Source: Bacteroidota bacterium (GTDB lineage: Bacteria > Bacteroidota > Bacteroidia > Bacteroidales > VadinHA17). From it: a DNA stretch of 9,759 nucleotides. The position numbers and the translations under genes are program-made. Position 1 is the first letter of the stretch. Every line of letters begins with the position of its first letter. The notes under the pieces were generated by a model that saw only the letters and a list, made by a program, of their open reading frames with translations, was not told the origin of the DNA and did not search any database. Location: the NCBI GenBank assembly GCA_015222065.1, contig JADFUQ010000440.1, positions 1 through 9,759 on the forward strand. The letters run 5' to 3'. This document shows, one piece after another, positions 6,968 to 9,759 of this stretch.

Positions 6968-7498
6968 ATGGAAGGAACAGGGTTGATACATATATACACA
7001 GGTACAGGGAAAGGGAAAACTACCTCTGCAGTTGGACTTGCTTTACGTGCCTTAAGTCATGGATACAAAGTATGCTACAGTATTTTTAACAAACATCCTG
7101 AAAAATATGGTATTACCGAGATTAAATCTCTTGAAAAATTGGGAGTCAAAATTATTAGACTGACAAGTGAGCACCCTTCTTTTAATAAATCAATTACTAA
7201 AGAATCACATAAAACGCAAAGCGAAAATGGTATTATAGCTTTGGAAACACTGGTTCATACCGGGCATTTTGATATGTTGATTATGGATGAGATACTTATA
7301 ACTATAAGAGATGGATTTTTGGAAGAAGAGAGGCTGATTGAGTTTATAAAAAACAAACCTAAAAGCCTCGAATTGGTTATGACAGGCAGAGGTGCAACAA
7401 ACCAACTAATTGAACTGGCCGATTATGTTAGTGAAATCAAAAACATAAAACATCCTATTGACAAAGGCATTACAAGCCGAAAAGGAATAGAATATTAA
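6968..7498 (+). CDS. cobO: Cob(I)yrinic acid a,c-diamide adenosyltransferase (CobA/CobO/BtuR family)
   Basis: This enzyme transfers the adenosyl group of ATP to the cobalt of reduced corrinoids, making the adenosyl form used for salvage and synthesis. The 176-residue protein has the family P-loop near the N terminus (TGTGKGKTT, 11-19), the LIMDE strand (104-108), ELVMTGRGA (135-143) and the typical C-terminal signature ADYVSEIKNIKHPIDKGI...GIEY (151-176). Compared with enterobacterial BtuR/CobA as I recall it, the N-terminal helix of about 25-30 residues is absent, and the central VVQFIKG and GFTW-like motifs are replaced by CYSIFNK (36-42) and SEHPSFNKS (67-75). It therefore looks like a divergent but probably functional subfamily. 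It begins 2 bp after btuF and ends 4 bp before btuC, so it is co-transcribed with the importer and would act on incoming corrinoid. Confidence 0.92.
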   Translation: MEGTGLIHIYTGTGKGKTTSAVGLALRALSHGYKVCYSIFNKHPEKYGITEIKSLEKLGVKIIRLTSEHPSFNKSITKESHKTQSENGIIALETLVHTGHFDMLIMDEILITIRDGFLEEERLIEFIKNKPKSLELVMTGRGATNQLIELADYVSEIKNIKHPIDKGITSRKGIEY

Positions 7499-7502
7499 GC
7501 GT

Positions 7503-8510
7503 ATGAGAAGTAAATACCTGAAATGGGTTGCCGGTATTATAGCATTATTGATATTGCTGGGGACCAGTGTATTGCTTGCCTTTTCCATAGGAGAAGTAAA
7601 TTTCTCAATTCCTGAGTTAATTGAAATTTTCCGGAATAAAACAGGTATAGAATATACAATCGTTAGCAGTATCCGTTTTCCCAGAATTTTGTTGGGTTTC
7701 TCCGTTGGAGGAGCATTGAGTCTGGCAGGGGTAATCTTGCAGGGCGTGTATCGAAATCCGCTTGTCGAGCCTTACACCCTGGGAATTTCAGGAGGCGCGG
7801 CATTGGGTGTCGCGATAACTATTGTGTTTAGCCTAAACTCGACTTTTGGAGTTTACATGCTTCCATTTTCAGGTTTTTTAGGTGCAATTTGCACTATTTT
7901 TATTGTGTATTTTCTAGCCGTTAGCAAAAACCGTTTTAATATTAACAAGATGTTGCTGATTGGCGTAATGATAAGCTTTATAGCCTCATCCACCATGATG
8001 TTTCTATTGTCAACCACGACAGCAGAAAACCTGCATAGTATCGTGTTTTGGGTAATGGGATCACTTGATGAACCTGACATGTTTTTAGTTAAATCTGTAT
8101 TTTATGCTTCGATTACCGGACTATGTATAACTTACTTGTTCGCCAATCCATTAAATGCCCTTCGTTTGGGCGAATCAAAAGCCAAACATTTAGGAGTAAA
8201 TACAAATTTTACCATAAGAGTACTTTTTATCATAGCTTCATTATTAACAGGCATTAGCGTTGCGGTTGCCGGAGTCATAGGTTTTGTAGGACTTATTATA
8301 CCGCATCTGTTACGCATCATAATTGGCTCTGATTTTAGGGTTTTGTTAATTAGCTCGTTTCTGGGGGGTAGTATTTTTGTGATACTATGTGATGTGATTT
8401 CCAGGACAATCATAGCTCCCAATGAATTGCCTATTGGCGTGATTACAGGAATGATTGGAGGATTAGTATTTATTGTTGTTTTAAGTAAATTGAAATTTAA
8501 CATCAGGTAA
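7503..8510 (+). CDS. btuC: Corrinoid ABC transporter permease BtuC (FecCD family)
   Basis: This is the inner-membrane channel subunit, which forms a dimer with two BtuD subunits. The 335-residue protein is of standard FecCD length and largely hydrophobic, consistent with about ten membrane helices. Family signatures are visible: GVILQGVYRNPLVEPYTLGISGGAALG (about 75-101, the NPL-P-LG-GA block) and the coupling region VAGVIGFVGLIIPHLLRIIIGSD (about 256-278), which contacts the ATPase. The C-terminal LPIGVITGMIGGLVF block (about 312-326) has Leu where many homologs have Pro. The N terminus has a Lys/Arg-flanked hydrophobic first helix. It lies 4 bp after the adenosyltransferase and 1 bp before btuD. 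Family membership is certain; corrinoid specificity rests on the operon and riboswitch, since iron-chelate permeases look alike. Confidence 0.94.
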   Translation: MRSKYLKWVAGIIALLILLGTSVLLAFSIGEVNFSIPELIEIFRNKTGIEYTIVSSIRFPRILLGFSVGGALSLAGVILQGVYRNPLVEPYTLGISGGAALGVAITIVFSLNSTFGVYMLPFSGFLGAICTIFIVYFLAVSKNRFNINKMLLIGVMISFIASSTMMFLLSTTTAENLHSIVFWVMGSLDEPDMFLVKSVFYASITGLCITYLFANPLNALRLGESKAKHLGVNTNFTIRVLFIIASLLTGISVAVAGVIGFVGLIIPHLLRIIIGSDFRVLLISSFLGGSIFVILCDVISRTIIAPNELPIGVITGMIGGLVFIVVLSKLKFNIR

Positions 8511-8511
8511 T

Positions 8512-9321
8512 ATGCAGGAATTCCTGACAATAAATAACCTGAAATGCGGATATCCCGGCAGCTTTATGCTGGAGGATATACATATGAAAATAGAAAAAGG
8601 CTCATTTATAGGAATTGTTGGTCCTAATGGTTCGGGAAAAACCACATTATTTAAAGGTATAACCGGAGAAATTCAGGTTAGTAAAGGAAATATTCTGTTA
8701 AAAGGCACCGATACGTTTACAATGTCTGCCAAACAAAAAGCTCAAAAACTGGCTATTGTAACACAAAATACCGAGGCTCCGGATATGACTGTTGAAGATT
8801 ATGTGCTCATGGGGAGACTACCTTATAAAAAACATTTTCAGCTTTTTGAAAAAGAGGAAGACTATGTTCTAGCCCATAAGTATATGACTCTGACGAGGAT
8901 TATTTCACATAAAGATAAACTAATGTGTGAATTGAGCGGTGGAGAACAACAACTGGCAGCAATTGCCAGAGCTTTAGCGCAAGAGCCTGAATTGCTATTG
9001 CTGGATGAACCTACATCACATCTCGATATTTCACATCAGGTTCAGATTTTAAATCTTATTCAACAATTAAACGCGACACTGCACCTTACAGTATTAATGA
9101 TCATACATGACCTGAACCTTGCCGGAGAATACTGCGATTACCTGATTATGATGCATAATGGCAAAATTCATACAACAGGTTCTCCTGTACAGGTGCTGAA
9201 CTATAAACATATTGAAGATGTTTATAACACAGTGGTTATAACACAAGAAAATCCTCTTTCAAAAAAGCCTGCTGTATTTTTAGTATCTGAAAAAACATTC
9301 AAGAAATCTCAAAATGACTGA
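8512..9321 (+). CDS. btuD: Corrinoid ABC transporter ATP-binding protein BtuD
   Basis: This is the cytoplasmic ATPase that powers corrinoid import. The 269-residue protein contains all ABC motifs: Walker A GPNGSGKTT (37-45), the Q-loop Gln85, signature LSGGEQQ (141-147), Walker B LLLLDEP (161-167), the D-loop SHLD (169-172) and the switch His199 in IIHDLN. A C-terminal extension of roughly 40 residues after the ATPase core (VVITQENPLSKKPAVFLVSE...) is typical of FecE/BtuD-type subunits. Its start lies one base after the btuC stop. Its 3' end overlaps the next gene by 8 bp. Sequence alone would fit any FepC/FecE-type importer; the neighbours indicate B12. Confidence 0.95.
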   Translation: MQEFLTINNLKCGYPGSFMLEDIHMKIEKGSFIGIVGPNGSGKTTLFKGITGEIQVSKGNILLKGTDTFTMSAKQKAQKLAIVTQNTEAPDMTVEDYVLMGRLPYKKHFQLFEKEEDYVLAHKYMTLTRIISHKDKLMCELSGGEQQLAAIARALAQEPELLLLDEPTSHLDISHQVQILNLIQQLNATLHLTVLMIIHDLNLAGEYCDYLIMMHNGKIHTTGSPVQVLNYKHIEDVYNTVVITQENPLSKKPAVFLVSEKTFKKSQND

Positions 9322-9759
9322 CCTCATTATTGTTCGACATGGAGAAACAATAGAAAACAAATTAGGAATTTGTCAGGGGCAAACAGAAGGCATTTTATCA
9401 GAGAATGGAATAAGACAAAATAAGTTGCAGGCTAAACGGCTCAAAAATTACAAAATGGATGTGATATACACCAGTCCCCTTAAACGAGCCATTGAAACGG
9501 GAAAAGAAATATGGGAATATCATAAAAACATTAATTTGAGAACCGATAGTCGTTTAATTGAAAGGAATATGGGTATATTACAGGGACATAGATTCCCGAA
9601 GAATTATGATGTAACCAAAACTATTGAAGGTATGGAAAGTATGTGGGATGTAAGAAACAGGTTGCAATTATTTATAGATGATCTGAAGATTTCGCATTCG
9701 AACCAAACAATACTGTTGGTGAGTCATGGTATAACCATAAAGATATTGACGACATTGCT
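9314..9759 (+). CDS. cobC: Histidine phosphatase, probably alpha-ribazole phosphatase CobC (3' end outside window)
   Basis: The first 148 codons of a phosphoglycerate-mutase-like histidine phosphatase are present; the frame is open to the window edge. Visible catalytic elements are the phospho-accepting His9 in LIIVRHGET, the GICQGQTEG..LSENG segment (18-32), TSPLKRA (53-59), the probable acid Glu83 in LIERNMGILQG, and the second His138 in LLVSHGIT. The ATG at 9314-9316 lies inside the end of btuD, an 8-bp overlap in a different frame, so translation is probably coupled. In a B12 operon the likely job is removing the 5'-phosphate from alpha-ribazole phosphate (or from the cobalamin phosphate) during nucleotide-loop assembly. 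The fold alone cannot exclude a general phosphatase or phosphoglycerate mutase; operon context makes CobC the best call. Confidence 0.85.
   Translation, partial: MTDLIIVRHGETIENKLGICQGQTEGILSENGIRQNKLQAKRLKNYKMDVIYTSPLKRAIETGKEIWEYHKNINLRTDSRLIERNMGILQGHRFPKNYDVTKTIEGMESMWDVRNRLQLFIDDLKISHSNQTILLVSHGITIKILTTL

Noticed and set aside
8132..8530. 132-codon minus-strand frame antisense to btuC
   Set aside because: Shadow of a membrane protein gene; no independent start signal or family resemblance.

Overview
The window looks like a piece of chromosome from a member of the phylum Bacteroidota, probably Bacteroidales-like. Three things suggest this. The genes and gene order (secA, then ligA / a Bacteroidota-type conserved hypothetical / dapA) are of that kind. 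Genes mostly lack a Shine-Dalgarno sequence. The one clear promoter matches the Bacteroidota pattern, TTG about 20 bp upstream of TAnnTTTG. The DNA is AT-rich and densely coding. No mobile element, CRISPR array, tRNA or rRNA was seen. Species cannot be assigned from the sequence alone.

Layout. (1) Positions 1-2154, plus strand: the 3' two thirds of secA, cut by the window edge, ending in an intact zinc-binding tail. (2) Positions 2202-5815, minus strand: a likely co-oriented group read ligA -> conserved hypothetical (DUF6913-like) -> dapA, convergent with secA across 47 bp. (3) Positions 5816-6128: a 313-bp divergent intergenic region that holds the promoter and a cobalamin riboswitch for the next operon. 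(4) Positions 6129-9759, plus strand: a tight vitamin B12 uptake and salvage operon, btuF - cobO/btuR - btuC - btuD - cobC-like. Its first four gaps and overlaps are +2, +4, +1 and -8 bp, and its last gene runs off the window.

How the genes fit together. BtuF (periplasm-facing lipoprotein), BtuC (inner-membrane permease) and BtuD (ATPase) form an ABC importer for corrinoids. The adenosyltransferase converts imported corrinoid to the adenosyl form. The CobC-like phosphatase suggests that nucleotide-loop assembly genes follow beyond the window. The leader riboswitch would shut the operon down when adenosylcobalamin is plentiful. No outer-membrane TonB receptor (btuB) is seen in this window. The minus-strand group is housekeeping: NAD-dependent DNA ligase, lysine/diaminopimelate synthesis and one protein of unknown function.

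Most of the window is ordinary core genome. The most interesting part is the riboswitch. Its 5' core is textbook, but its 3' conserved block is strongly diverged. It carries a CCGCC-type palindrome in its variable arm, and it ends only about 6 nt before the btuF start codon.
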